From: Magnetospirillum fulvum
Lineage (GTDB): Bacteria > Pseudomonadota > Alphaproteobacteria > Rhodospirillales > Magnetospirillaceae
Assembly: GCF_900108475.1 (NCBI RefSeq)
Contig: NZ_FNWO01000018.1
Location: 1 to 53,380 of the forward strand
Direction: 5' to 3'
Length of the DNA stretch: 53,380 bases
Shown here piece after piece: positions 17,134-25,543 of the stretch. Within the stretch, counting starts at the first letter, position 1, and every line of letters begins with the position of its first letter. The position numbers were made by a program, and so were the translations under genes. The notes below the pieces were generated by a model. It saw only the letters and a program-made list of their open reading frames with translations. It did not search any database and was not told the DNA's origin.

Positions 17134-18507
17134 ATGTCGAACTTGGAGCTTATGGCGATCGGCGACTCGCTCTATCAGGGGGTGCGGTCGATGACGATCA
17201 AGACCGACCTGTGTCGAACGAGTACGCCAGCCCAGGTGGCCGCAGCCTTGGGCGAGACCGAGTTCGCCTCGCCCGATCCGGGCAATCCGATGATCATTGA
17301 TCCGGAAAGATGGCTGAAAGACCCGCATAAGCTTGGGCGGGAACTGGCCGAATACGCCGCCTATTGGCAAAAGGAGCCGGGCTCGCCGCACGGGCTCGCC
17401 TGCTTCGACAATGTTTCTGTGGCAGGGTCGGAGGTCTGGCACCTCTACGACTTCACCGCCACGCAAGGCCAAGCCCAGGCGCGGGAGGAATTCGCCAAAC
17501 TGGGGGGTGCGCCGCTGTCGCTGTCCACGATCGGCAAGGTCGATCTCAGCCGGATGATTTATGGCATCAATTCCCGCTTCGTCCTCAACCCGGGCAATCT
17601 GCCCGACCATGCCGAAAAGACTCAGATCGGCTGGGTCGCCGAGAGGAAGCCCCGCCGCCTGCTGGTCAATATCGGCAGCAACAACGGTCTGTGGGATATG
17701 TGTCTGAAGGGCGATCCCAAGGCCGGTCTGTATTTCGGCAAACCCGGCGGCAGCGATCCCGACGATTACAGCCAGATCGAAGCTCTGGCCGAAGCGCTCG
17801 ATTCCCTGCCGCCCGAGGTTGAAACGATCTATTTCAACAGCCTGGGCCGTCCGCGTTGCGTCGCCAACCTGATGCCTAATCCCGACAATGTCGAGTGGGC
17901 GACCCACCCCGGCGAGGCGTATTTCGAATCCTACGAGAACCGTTTTGCTCTGTCGCCCGCTTACAATCTCCTGTCGGCCGAGCAGATGAGCGCGCTCGAC
18001 CAGCGGGTCGCCCAGGCCAACGCCCGGATCGCCGAGATCCTGACCAAGGGGATCACCCGCCACCGTCTGGCCTTCGTCGATTTCTTTGGCCTGCTGACCG
18101 ACAAAGACGCCAAGCATTGGGGCGATTCGCGCGCCACCTGGGCCGCCAACCACAGGATCAGCAACAACACGTTCCAGTCCGGACTGCTGGGCGGCTTTGC
18201 TCATGGCGGTCTGTTCGGGCTCGACGGGATGCACCCAACCACGGTCGGGTACGGCATTGTCGCCCAGCGGGTGCTCGACGTGATCGCCCAGACCGAAACC
18301 TCCCCCTCGCAGGCGGCGAAGGTCGACCTCGACGCGCTGTGCCGCGAGGATTGGCTGATTCAGCATTGTTCGGCCAAGTGGACGCCGCTGCTGTTCGGCT
18401 GGCGCGATTACCGCCGCCTGCACGCGGGGCGTGCCGCGCTCGAGCCCTTCGCGGAGGAGAATCACGCCATCATCGATCTGATGGCGGCGGCGCGTTTCGG
18501 AGGATAG
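17134..18507 (+). CDS. SGNH/GDSL-family hydrolase
   Basis: The 457-residue protein carries block I AIGDSLYQGVRS (G10-D11-S12, Ser nucleophile), block III NIGSNNGLWD and block V GLDGMHPTTVGY (Asp/His pair), the order of SGNH esterases and lipases. It has no clear signal peptide, so it is probably cytoplasmic. It is longer than simple GDSL esterases; the extra length lies between blocks III and V and at the C-terminus. The acyl substrate is not predictable. ATG 17134 follows a GGGGGATATC stretch that can act as ribosome-binding site. Confidence 0.8.
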   Translation: MSNLELMAIGDSLYQGVRSMTIKTDLCRTSTPAQVAAALGETEFASPDPGNPMIIDPERWLKDPHKLGRELAEYAAYWQKEPGSPHGLACFDNVSVAGSEVWHLYDFTATQGQAQAREEFAKLGGAPLSLSTIGKVDLSRMIYGINSRFVLNPGNLPDHAEKTQIGWVAERKPRRLLVNIGSNNGLWDMCLKGDPKAGLYFGKPGGSDPDDYSQIEALAEALDSLPPEVETIYFNSLGRPRCVANLMPNPDNVEWATHPGEAYFESYENRFALSPAYNLLSAEQMSALDQRVAQANARIAEILTKGITRHRLAFVDFFGLLTDKDAKHWGDSRATWAANHRISNNTFQSGLLGGFAHGGLFGLDGMHPTTVGYGIVAQRVLDVIAQTETSPSQAAKVDLDALCREDWLIQHCSAKWTPLLFGWRDYRRLHAGRAALEPFAEENHAIIDLMAAARFGG

Positions 18508-18583
18508 GGAGGGTGAGGGGCCGCCGCGCCTCGTGGCGCGGAAGGCAAGGGGCGCGCAGGCGCCCCGCCCGCCGCTTGAGGGC

Positions 18584-18611
18584 CTGCACGGATCGACTCC
18601 GATCCGTGCAG
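18584..18611. terminator. Bidirectional terminator between SGNH hydrolase and murA
   Basis: A perfect 12-bp stem (CTGCACGGATCG / CGATCCGTGCAG) with a 4-base loop lies between two convergent stops (18507 and 18619). ATTGATATT follows on the plus strand. Confidence 0.65.
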
Positions 18612-18618
18612 ATTGATA

Positions 18619-19917
18619 TTACTCGGCGGCACTTCCCTTCAGACGTTCGATCCGGGCGCCGCAGGCGGCCAGCTTCTCCTCGACCCGCTCGTAACCGCGA
18701 TCAAGGTGATAGACCCGGTTGACGATGGTTTCGCCCTCGGCGGCCAGCGCGGCCAGGATCAGCGAGACCGAGGCGCGCAGGTCGGTTGCCATCACCTCGG
18801 CACCCGACAGGCGGGGAACGCCGCGGACGATCGCCGACGCCCCGTGGACGTTGATCCGCGCCCCCATCCGGTTCATCTCGGGGACGTGCATGAAGCGGTT
18901 TTCGAAAATCGTCTCGGTCATCATCGACGCGCCCGAGGCGGTGGCCATCAGCGCCATCAACTGGGCCTGCATGTCGGTGGGGAAGCCGGGATAGGGTTCG
19001 GTCATGATGTCGATGCCGTGAATCTCGCGTCCCTCGGCGCAGACTCTCATCCCGCGCGCAGTCGGCTCGACCAGCACGCCCGCTTCGATCAGCACCTTGG
19101 TCACCGCGTCCATCAGATCGGGCCGGGCGCCGACCAGTTCGATATCGCCCCGCGTGATCGCGGCGGCGATGGCATAGGAGCCGGTCTCGATCCGGTCCGG
19201 CACCACCGAATAGCAGGCTCCGTGCAGCCGGTCGACCCCGGTGATCCGCAGGGTTCCGCTGCCGATTCCCTCGATCTTCGCCCCCATCGCGACGAGGCAA
19301 TGAGCCAGATCGGCGACTTCGGGTTCGCGGGCGGCGTTCGAGATCACCGTCTCGCCTACCGCCAGGGTCGCGGCCATCATGATGTTCTCGGTGCCGCCGA
19401 CGGTCACCTGGGGGAACACGATGTTGGCCCCCTTCAGCCGTCCCTCGACGCTGGCGACGATATAGCCGCCTTCCAGCGCGATCTTGGCCCCCATCTGCTC
19501 CAACGCCTTGAGGTGCAGATCGACCGGACGGGTGCCGATGGCGCAGCCGCCCGGCAGCGAGACACGGGCCTGGCCTTCGCGCGCCAGCAGCGGACCGAGC
19601 ACCAGCACGCTGGCCCGCATCTTGCGCACCAGATCATAGGGCGCGGTGGTGTTGCTGATCGTCGCGGCGGTGAGGTCGAGCACCCGGCCGGTATGGCCGC
19701 CATCGGCCGAGGCGCCGTTCAGCAGCATCTCGACCCCATGCTGGGCCAGCAGGTTGGCCATCGTGGTGATATCGACCAGATGGGGCAGGTTCGATAGCGA
19801 CAGCGTCTCGTCGGTCAACAGACAGGCTGGCATCAGCGTCAAGGCGGCATTCTTCGCCCCGCCGATGGTGATCGCTCCCCGAAGCGGCGTGCCGCCGATA
19901 ATGCGGATCCTGTCCAT
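18619..19917 (-). CDS. murA: UDP-N-acetylglucosamine 1-carboxyvinyltransferase MurA
   Basis: The 432-residue cytoplasmic enzyme transfers enolpyruvate from PEP to UDP-GlcNAc, the first committed step of peptidoglycan synthesis. Seen: N-terminal [24 protein letters not shown], the catalytic loop [15 protein letters not shown] with C125 (the fosfomycin target), and the C-terminal [36 protein letters not shown]. Full length and intact. ATG 19917 begins the canonical [12 protein letters not shown]. Confidence 0.97.
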   Translation of the reverse strand: MDRIRIIGGTPLRGAITIGGAKNAALTLMPACLLTDETLSLSNLPHLVDITTMANLLAQHGVEMLLNGASADGGHTGRVLDLTAATISNTTAPYDLVRKMRASVLVLGPLLAREGQARVSLPGGCAIGTRPVDLHLKALEQMGAKIALEGGYIVASVEGRLKGANIVFPQVTVGGTENIMMAATLAVGETVISNAAREPEVADLAHCLVAMGAKIEGIGSGTLRITGVDRLHGACYSVVPDRIETGSYAIAAAITRGDIELVGARPDLMDAVTKVLIEAGVLVEPTARGMRVCAEGREIHGIDIMTEPYPGFPTDMQAQLMALMATASGASMMTETIFENRFMHVPEMNRMGARINVHGASAIVRGVPRLSGAEVMATDLRASVSLILAALAAEGETIVNRVYHLDRGYERVEEKLAACGARIERLKGSAAE

Positions 19918-20076
19918 GATCTGAGTCTGTTCCTTGGCGAAAGCGGGGTGAGCGTGAGCAAGACGCCCCGTTTAGACCCCGCCCCGATTCCGGTCAAGAG
20001 TGGCGACAGGGTGGAGCGGATTCCGCCCTCGGTGTTCCGGCTGGAACGGCGGGCGCGGTTCGGGTAAAAGCCCGCT

Positions 20077-20742
20077 ATGATTCTCACCCCGCTCGATCAC
20101 GCCACCCTCGACCGTCTTGCCGCCGATTTCGATCGCGCCTTGGCCGACGACCCGCTGTCCCGTTCGGTGTTCGCCCGCGTTACCGCGTTGCGGCCCCAGG
20201 GCGACCTGCTCACCCTCTCGACCGATCCCGACCAATTGACCCAGGCGGTCGAGCTGTGCCGTCGGTTCGGCTTTGGCATTCTCGACCTGGCCCCGTCCGA
20301 TCATTTCACCTGGGACGGCCATTCGGTCGCGATCCGGATCGAGCCCAGCGTGCTGGTCCACGAGGTCGGCCATTATCAATTGGCCGCCCCGGCCCGGCGC
20401 AAGGTCTATGATTTCGGCCTAGGCGCCGGGCCTGAGACCGGCCGCAAGGAAGAGGCCGACGCGGTGCAAAGCCTGTTCCTGCCTGAACGCGACGTCGAAG
20501 AGGGACTCTGTTCGCTCCTCGGTATCTTGTGGGAAGCCGAACTCGGCCATCCCGCCGTGCTGGCGTTTCTCGAACAGAATTGGATGGAGGGCGGTGCCAG
20601 CCTCCACAACGTCGCCCATTTCCGCAAGGTGGTGCGCTGGCTGGCGGAAATGGGGCTGATCGACGGCGATGGGCGTCCGACGATGGGCGTCCGCGAAGAA
20701 GGCGACGAGACGTTCTTCGTCCGCTGGTACGCCGAAGGCTGA
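20077..20742 (+). CDS. HEVGH-motif protein of uncertain function (EpmC-like pattern)
   Basis: The 221-residue soluble protein contains VHEVGHYQLAAPARRKVYDFGLGAGPETGRKEEADA. An HExxH-type motif followed by R-x-x-x-x-DFG and an acidic helix recalls the metal centre of EF-P hydroxylase EpmC (DUF462), but the rest does not match well and the assignment is tentative. The C-terminal half is helical. It lies divergent from murA, with a 159-base gap, and its product is probably cytoplasmic. Alternatives are an orphan metallopeptidase-like fold or an uncharacterised family. Confidence 0.6.
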   Translation: MILTPLDHATLDRLAADFDRALADDPLSRSVFARVTALRPQGDLLTLSTDPDQLTQAVELCRRFGFGILDLAPSDHFTWDGHSVAIRIEPSVLVHEVGHYQLAAPARRKVYDFGLGAGPETGRKEEADAVQSLFLPERDVEEGLCSLLGILWEAELGHPAVLAFLEQNWMEGGASLHNVAHFRKVVRWLAEMGLIDGDGRPTMGVREEGDETFFVRWYAEG

Positions 20743-21063
20743 GCCCACGGAGATACCAACCGGTCACTGACGTGATGCCACTTGGATTGGACCTGCCGAA
20801 TCCTGGGTATGTTAATAGCACACCCAAAGTGGCATCAGCAAGGACGCTCTTGTGCGGGAGAGGCGTGGAAGACCAATGACATAAGCAAAAAGGCCGCCAA
20901 TCCAGAGGATTAACGGCCTGTTGTCGTGCTTAGAAAGCGTGTGTCGCAACTCCTTTCTTACCGCGAGGCGGGTTGTAGTGTCAACGGAAAACCATGTGTT
21001 TTCCGAACTGGTTGGCTCGTCCTTTTTTGACTTACGTGATCCACGCCCTCCGCAGGAGGGGCG
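20743..21063. other. Leader/intergenic region of the plasmid-type HTH gene
   Basis: No gene. It holds an 11-bp inverted repeat at 20773-20783 and 20827-20837 (TGATGCCACTT / AAGTGGCATCA), a minus-strand terminator-type hairpin at 20886-20919 and a minus-strand promoter-like pair at 20955-20984. Together they suggest an antisense RNA (separate entry). Confidence 0.5.
20885..20948 (-). ncRNA. Candidate antisense RNA (ctRNA-like) in the leader of the HTH gene
   Basis: On the minus strand a perfect -35 TTGACA (20984-20979) is followed, 18 bases on, by TAAGAA (20960-20955). Transcription from about 20948 would run about 64 bases and end at a strong stem (AGGCCG..AATCC / GGATT..CGGCCT, 20919-20891) followed by TTTTT. 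There is no minus-strand gene for that terminator to serve. A short terminated RNA antisense to the leader of a replication-type gene is the layout of plasmid copy-control RNAs. Expression is inferred only. Confidence 0.4.
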
Positions 21064-21714
21064 ATGACCAGCGATTCCCCAATGCGGGCGGCCTTGGCGG
21101 CTGCTATGGCGCAAAAGCGCGCCGTGTGCGCAGCCCGAGCGGCCGAACTGAGCCCGGCCGAGGCCGAGGCGTTTGAGCAAACATGGCGAGCGCGGGCCGA
21201 GCGTGCCGAGCGGGCCAAAGCAGCCCGAAATGAGGGGCGGCGGAACCGGCGGACCCGCGACGACAATCCCGGCCCGACACCCTCGCGGCTATGGGCGAAG
21301 GCGGTGTCGTGCGATGCCGCCCGCGATCGGCGGCTGACGATGGGGGCGCGCACCGCGCTGCTGATCATCCGAGCGCTGACCGCGAAGGGCTCCCGGATCA
21401 GCCGCAACGGCCTCGCCGTCGCACTCGGAGTCTGCGTCCGCACCATCCAGCGCTATCTCGCCGAACTGCGGAAGCACGGCTACATCCGCACCCGACTGAT
21501 CTGCAACCGGATCGGTTGGGTGATCGCTCAGGCGATCGAGATCACCGAACGGGTGCTCCCCCACCACTTCCGGCCCCGCCTTGCCGCCAGCTTCGCCGAC
21601 GGTCTGGCCCGTTGCCTCGGGGCCAGCGAAAGCCGCAGGAGTCCGGGGGCGACAAATCTGTCCTCCAGTCAATCCAGAGTCTTTCCTGACCAGACTGGAC
21701 ACGTTCGGGGGTGA
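21064..21714 (+). CDS. Plasmid/replication-type winged helix-turn-helix protein
   Basis: The 216-residue basic protein begins with an Ala/Arg/Glu-rich coiled-coil-like segment (1-60). A winged-HTH follows (about 105-165: GARTALLIIRALTAKGSRISRNGLAVALGVCVRTIQRYLAELRKHGYIRTR), then a loosely structured C-terminus. HTH genes of this type are often found on alphaproteobacterial plasmids and islands and resemble replication initiator or RepC-like DNA-binding domains; the function is not proven. ATG 21064 is preceded by GGAGGGGCG. The last residues may be altered by a junction, since an IS-end-like sequence lies 49 bases downstream. Confidence 0.65.
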   Translation: MTSDSPMRAALAAAMAQKRAVCAARAAELSPAEAEAFEQTWRARAERAERAKAARNEGRRNRRTRDDNPGPTPSRLWAKAVSCDAARDRRLTMGARTALLIIRALTAKGSRISRNGLAVALGVCVRTIQRYLAELRKHGYIRTRLICNRIGWVIAQAIEITERVLPHHFRPRLAASFADGLARCLGASESRRSPGATNLSSSQSRVFPDQTGHVRG

Positions 21715-21762
21715 CGTCAACTTCATGGCTGCCGTGTGCATCGCGGCAACTGTCAGCTACTA

Positions 21763-21781
21763 GTTATGAGCCCTGATCCTA
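21763..21781. repeat. Degenerate copy of the IS5-like terminal repeat
   Basis: TTATGAGCCCTGATCCTA matches 15 of 18 bases of TTATGGGTCCTGACCCTA at the IS end near 313-330, in the same orientation. No transposase is attached. It may be a relic end or a chance match. Confidence 0.3.
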
Positions 21782-21783
21782 AA

Positions 21784-22659
21784 TTATTCTCCGCAAAGTG
21801 CATTCTTGAATGGTCTACGAAATGGCGATTCCGCTTCAAATAAGTTTTCACCCTGGATTACCCTGCATTCTACGGCAGACCTTTTTTTAATTTCCTTTTC
21901 GGCTTCCTTAGCACTCTTTGGATATTCTTTAATATACCTTCTCTCGGTTGCAACGATATCAGGGCTTCCGGGCGATCGACAATTGTCCTCAGCGTCATGA
22001 TAAATTATGCAAGCAGGTCCTGCCGCCTGATTAGAAGGAGAAAATCGCGATTTTATTCTGAATGCAAATCTAGCGTAACCGGTCAGGTTTCCATTGTATG
22101 TATAATATGCTTTTATAAAATGAAAATTTTCACCACCGAATTTAGAAACACTCAAATCTATGGGGGAGCTTAGGCTGTTAATTTTATATTTATTAAAGAC
22201 CCATGTTTTAGAGTCATCCTTAATGGCATCAGAAATAGAAGTATACAAACTCTCATAAGAGTGGTTAATGTCAGATATTTTTTTGCTAAATTCTAATTTT
22301 TCAGAATTAATTATATTGTCATTTTCTGATTTTTTAATTTCATTTATTTTTTTCTGCTCAAGAGCGTATTCTGGAGTTCTTTTGTATAGATCAAAATCAA
22401 TTTCTTTTATCTTTTTATCAATATCGAGAATATCTTCTTTTGCCAGATTTATAAAAAAATCTATGCTTTGAACATCACCAAAAAAATCATGCCCATATTC
22501 CGCCATGCTGAGTGCATGACTTTTTTCTGAAAATAAATATCTTTTTCTTGCGCTCTCACTTACCCCTTCGATATCAATCTGATTTCTAGCAATTTGCAGT
22601 AATTTTTTAGAATATAAAAAGTTATTTACATTATTTGTTTTTTCCCTTTTTCGAAAAAG
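21784..22659 (-). pseudogene. AT-rich gene of unknown function, 3' part after a frameshift
   Basis: The 240-aa ORF starting at ATG 22506 (MAEYGHDFFGDVQSID...) is preceded by a frame that stays open another 50 codons (KTNNVNNFLYSKKLLQIARNQIDIEGVSESARKRYLFSEKSHALS) back to about 22659, where it overlaps the end of the next upstream ORF. So it reads as the continuation of that ORF after a one-base shift in an A/G run. The product is lysine-rich and helical, with a coiled coil at DILDIDKKIKEIDFDLYKRTPEYALEQKKINEIKK, and no recognised domain. GC content is far below the neighbours, pointing to recent foreign origin. Confidence 0.55.
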
Positions 22660-23120
22660 GCATTAGCAACACTTATCTTTGAATGATAAGTCATGAAATA
22701 TGCCTTATTTTCCTCAATTTCCAAATTTAATAAATTTGAATTTCTTCGAGAAATTTTTTCTTTGCAGTAATTTTCATAAATATCACGCCCAGAGTAACTA
22801 TATGCTTCGTAAATATTCATTCCGTTTACGCACTTTAACTCAAAGCTATTCCTATCATAGCAAAAAAAGCCATCGATTGATTCACAGGTATCATCCATTT
22901 TTTTGCTTGAGCGACGCCCAAATATGGTCCACTCATGCAAGATGAAACCATTATGCAGGCTGCGGCAGTTGCAATTCCTTGTTTCAAGCAAATGGGCATA
23001 GCATTCCTTTTTAATGGAATAAGCTGAAATTTCCCTTTGACGGCTTATCCGGCCCCCAAACAGCACCAAATAGCGTGATTCCACGCCCAACCTGAAGGGG
23101 AAATTTGAGACAACTAACAT
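22626..23120 (-). pseudogene. AT-rich gene of unknown function, 5' part before the frameshift
   Basis: From ATG 23120 (MLVVSNFPFRLGVESRYLVLFGG) about 164 residues run to TAA 22626. An earlier in-frame ATG at 23243 lies in IS-flank-like sequence and is less likely. The region is Cys- and Tyr-rich in the middle (CNCRSLHNGF, DDTCESIDGFFCYDRNSFELKC). Joined to the downstream frame with a one-base correction near 22640-22655, the intact gene would encode about 445 aa. Family not recognised. It lies between an IS-end-like repeat and the IS3 remnant, like cargo of a mobile element. Confidence 0.5.
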
Positions 23121-23167
23121 TTCATAACGGAACCTGTCAATGAATCCGCGACACCGGCTCTGACAAT

Positions 23168-24232
23168 TTAGGCAGCAATTCTCTGTGCTGGGGGATTGAT
23201 CCAGACCGCATTGGGCGGATCTGGCGTCTGTGGCGGCTTGCATACAAAACGCTGCGGATGGCGTTGGAGGGCCTGATCGAGGACGGCCTGACGGGTATGG
23301 CGCACGGCCTCGGCGCGGGCGTCCTGGATCGATCCGAACCGCTCGGGGAAGGTCGGATGATATTTCATGGTCTTGAACTGGCTTTCCGAGAAGGGATTGT
23401 CATTGGATTGGTGGGGCCGGGAATGGCTTTTACCGACGCCCAGGCTGGCCAGCAGCAGCGCCGTCGATGTTGCGGTCATGAGAGCGCCCCGGTCGGCGTG
23501 GATGGTCAGGGTTCCCGAGCGGATGCCATGACGCTTGCAGGTCTCGGCGATCAGGCGGGCGGCCAGGGCGGCGTTCTCGTGTTCGGCCAGCAGCCAACCG
23601 ACGACGGCGCGGCTGAAGATGTCGAGGATGACGTAGAGATTGAAGAACTGCCCCTTGTTCGGCCCCTTCAGCTTGGTGATGTCCCACGACCACACCTAGT
23701 TGGGGCCGGTGGCCAGCAGTTCAGGCTTGGCATAGGCAGGATGGCGGGCCTGGTTGCGGCGCTCGCGCACGTCGGCGTTGGCCGCCAGCAGGCGATACAT
23801 GGTGCGGATCGAGCACAGACAGTGTCCTTCATCCAGCAAGGTGGCGTAAACCTCGGCTGGGGCCAGATCGACGAAGCGCGGTTGGTGTAGGACATCCATC
23901 ACGGCTTGGCGTTCCGCCGCCGACAAGGCCCGATGATGGGCCTTCCGGGGCGGCGGCGCCTCCGTTGCCGGGTTTGCCCGGCGGGGATAAAGGCCGCTCC
24001 GGTCGAGACCCAGGATCGCACAAACGGCACGGCGCAAGCCGGAGGGGACTTGTGCGGCGATGGTGTCCGTCAGGACCCGCCGTCGCTCCCGGTCAGTTTG
24101 ATCTCCATCAGGGCCGCAACCTTTTTTGGATGTCGATGGCAAGTCGGGCCGCCTCCAGCTCGCGCCGGAGCTTGGCGTTCTCACGCCGCAAGGCACGGTC
24201 GTCGTCGTCACCGGCGGACTGGGCCGGAGCAA
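23168..24232 (-). pseudogene. IS3-family transposase OrfB, interrupted by an amber codon
   Basis: The 5' part (23696-24232) carries the HTH_21-like region (RHPAYAKPELLATGPN). The 3' part (23168-23695) is the rve integrase core: VWSWDITKLKGPNKGQFFNLYVILDIFSRAVVGW with the first Asp, then TIHADRGALM, SHSRPHQSNDNPFSESQFKTMKY with the Glu. Between them, TAG at 23698-23696 replaces what is normally Gln in the family motif GPNQVWSWD: a single CAG to TAG change. The element is therefore inactive unless the stop is suppressed. Confidence 0.85.
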
Positions 24233-24470
24233 TGCGGGCTGGGGGGCCGCGCTTGACGCTCACCAGCACGCCGTCCCACCGCTGTTTCGGCACCGAAGAC
24301 GAATAGACGCCTTCGCGCCGCAGAATGGCGCCGATTTCACCGGGATGCAGGCAGCCATCCAGTTCGGCCAGCAGCGCCGCCTTGTAGGCCGCCGTGAAAC
24401 TGCGCCACCGGATCGCCACCAACTGCATTTGAAGACACTTTCCCCACCATGGTCGCTTTCCTCTGATCAT
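24108..24470 (-). CDS. IS3-family transposase OrfA
   Basis: The 120-aa product has an N-terminal HTH (FTAAYKAALLAELDGCLHPGEIGAILRREGVYSSSV) and a C-terminal leucine-zipper-like helix (DRALRRENAKLRRELEAARLAIDIQK). It overlaps OrfB in another frame, as IS3 elements do for programmed frameshifting to OrfAB. The WRKRW-like stretch after the HTH reads VPKQRWDG, so it may be slightly degenerate. With OrfB carrying a stop codon, the element is a relic. Confidence 0.7.
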   Translation of the reverse strand: MIRGKRPWWGKCLQMQLVAIRWRSFTAAYKAALLAELDGCLHPGEIGAILRREGVYSSSVPKQRWDGVLVSVKRGPPARIAPAQSAGDDDDRALRRENAKLRRELEAARLAIDIQKRLRP

Positions 24471-25532
24471 TGCTTACTCAACCCCACGCAGGGAGTGTGT
24501 TGCAAGGATCATTGGCACAGAGGGCATTGCGGCAATGGGCGGGCAGCGGCGTGGGTCTATTCTATGCGATTGCCAATGCGTTGGATGGGCTGAGCCGGGC
24601 CGAGGCGGCCCGCCTGGCGGGCATGGAGCGCCAAGCGCTTCGGGACGCGGTTGTTCGCTATAATGCCGAGGGCGTTGATGGCCTGTTCGACCAGCCCAAA
24701 GGGCATCGGCCCGAATGGCTGACGGAGGCCGAGCAGGCCACACTGGCGGCTGCCATCTTCAAGGGGCCGGATCCGCCGGTGGATGGTGTTTGCACCTGGA
24801 CCTGCGAGGCGCTGGCGATCTGGATCTCGGAAAAATTCGGCAAGTCGATTTATCCCGACAGCGTCGGCCGCATCCTACGCCGCACCGGCATGTCGCGGCA
24901 AAAGGCGCGGCCCGTCCATCCCAAGGCGAACCCGAAAGCGCAGGAGCGCTTCCAAAAATAGGGCTCCCCGAAGCCCTGACCGCTGCCGCCCTGTCCCATC
25001 CCGACAAGCGCATCCGCTGTTTTTTCAGGATGAAGCCCGTGTCGGCCAGAAGGGACGCACATGCCATCTTTGGTGGGTGAAGGGGCAAAGGCCCCCGGGC
25101 TTGTGCGATCAGCGTTTCGATTGGACCTACATTTTCGCTGCCGTCGAACCCGCCACCGGAGCCGAGTTCGCCCTCGTCCTGCCAACGGTGTCCACTGTCA
25201 CCATGAGCTTGTTCCTGACCGAGTTCGCCAACACTCTCGCTCCCGACGACCACGCTGTGATGGTTCTGGACGGTGCCGGGTGGCACGGCAGCGCAGCCCT
25301 TGCGGTTCCGGACAACATCACGCTGGTCCCGTTGCCGCCCTACTCACCAGAATCCAACCCCGTCGAACGCATCTGGCTCTACCTGCGAGAGCGGTTCCTG
25401 TCCCTCCAAGTTTGCCCAGATTAGGAAGCCATCATCCAGGCATGCTGTGATGCCTGGAATGTCCTGGCCGCAGATGCTCAGCGCATCAAAACCCTCTGCC
25501 TCTACCCATGTATCAAAGAAGTCATTTCATAG
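24470..25532 (+). pseudogene. IS630-family transposase, two frameshifts and one amber codon
   Basis: Three frames must be joined. 24470-24961 holds the HTH part (LDGLSRAEAARLAGMERQALRDAVVRYNAEGVDGLFDQP). A short middle segment (GLPEALTAAALSHPDKRIR, about 24960-25020) lies in a second frame. The DDE core in a third frame shows FFQDEARVGQKG, VMVLDGAGWHG and PYSPESNPVERIWLYL. TAG at about 25422-25424 then interrupts the C-terminus, which continues EAIIQACCDAWNVLAADAQRIKTLC to 25532. All three catalytic acids survive, but the gene cannot make a full protein. It ends 12 bases from the radical SAM stop codon. Confidence 0.85.
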
Positions 25533-25543
25533 GACGGTCGGTC

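Noticed and set aside
16960-18465. Extension of the rarD frame upstream to 807 codons
   Set aside because: The extra 500 residues lie opposite the SGNH hydrolase and have no transporter features.
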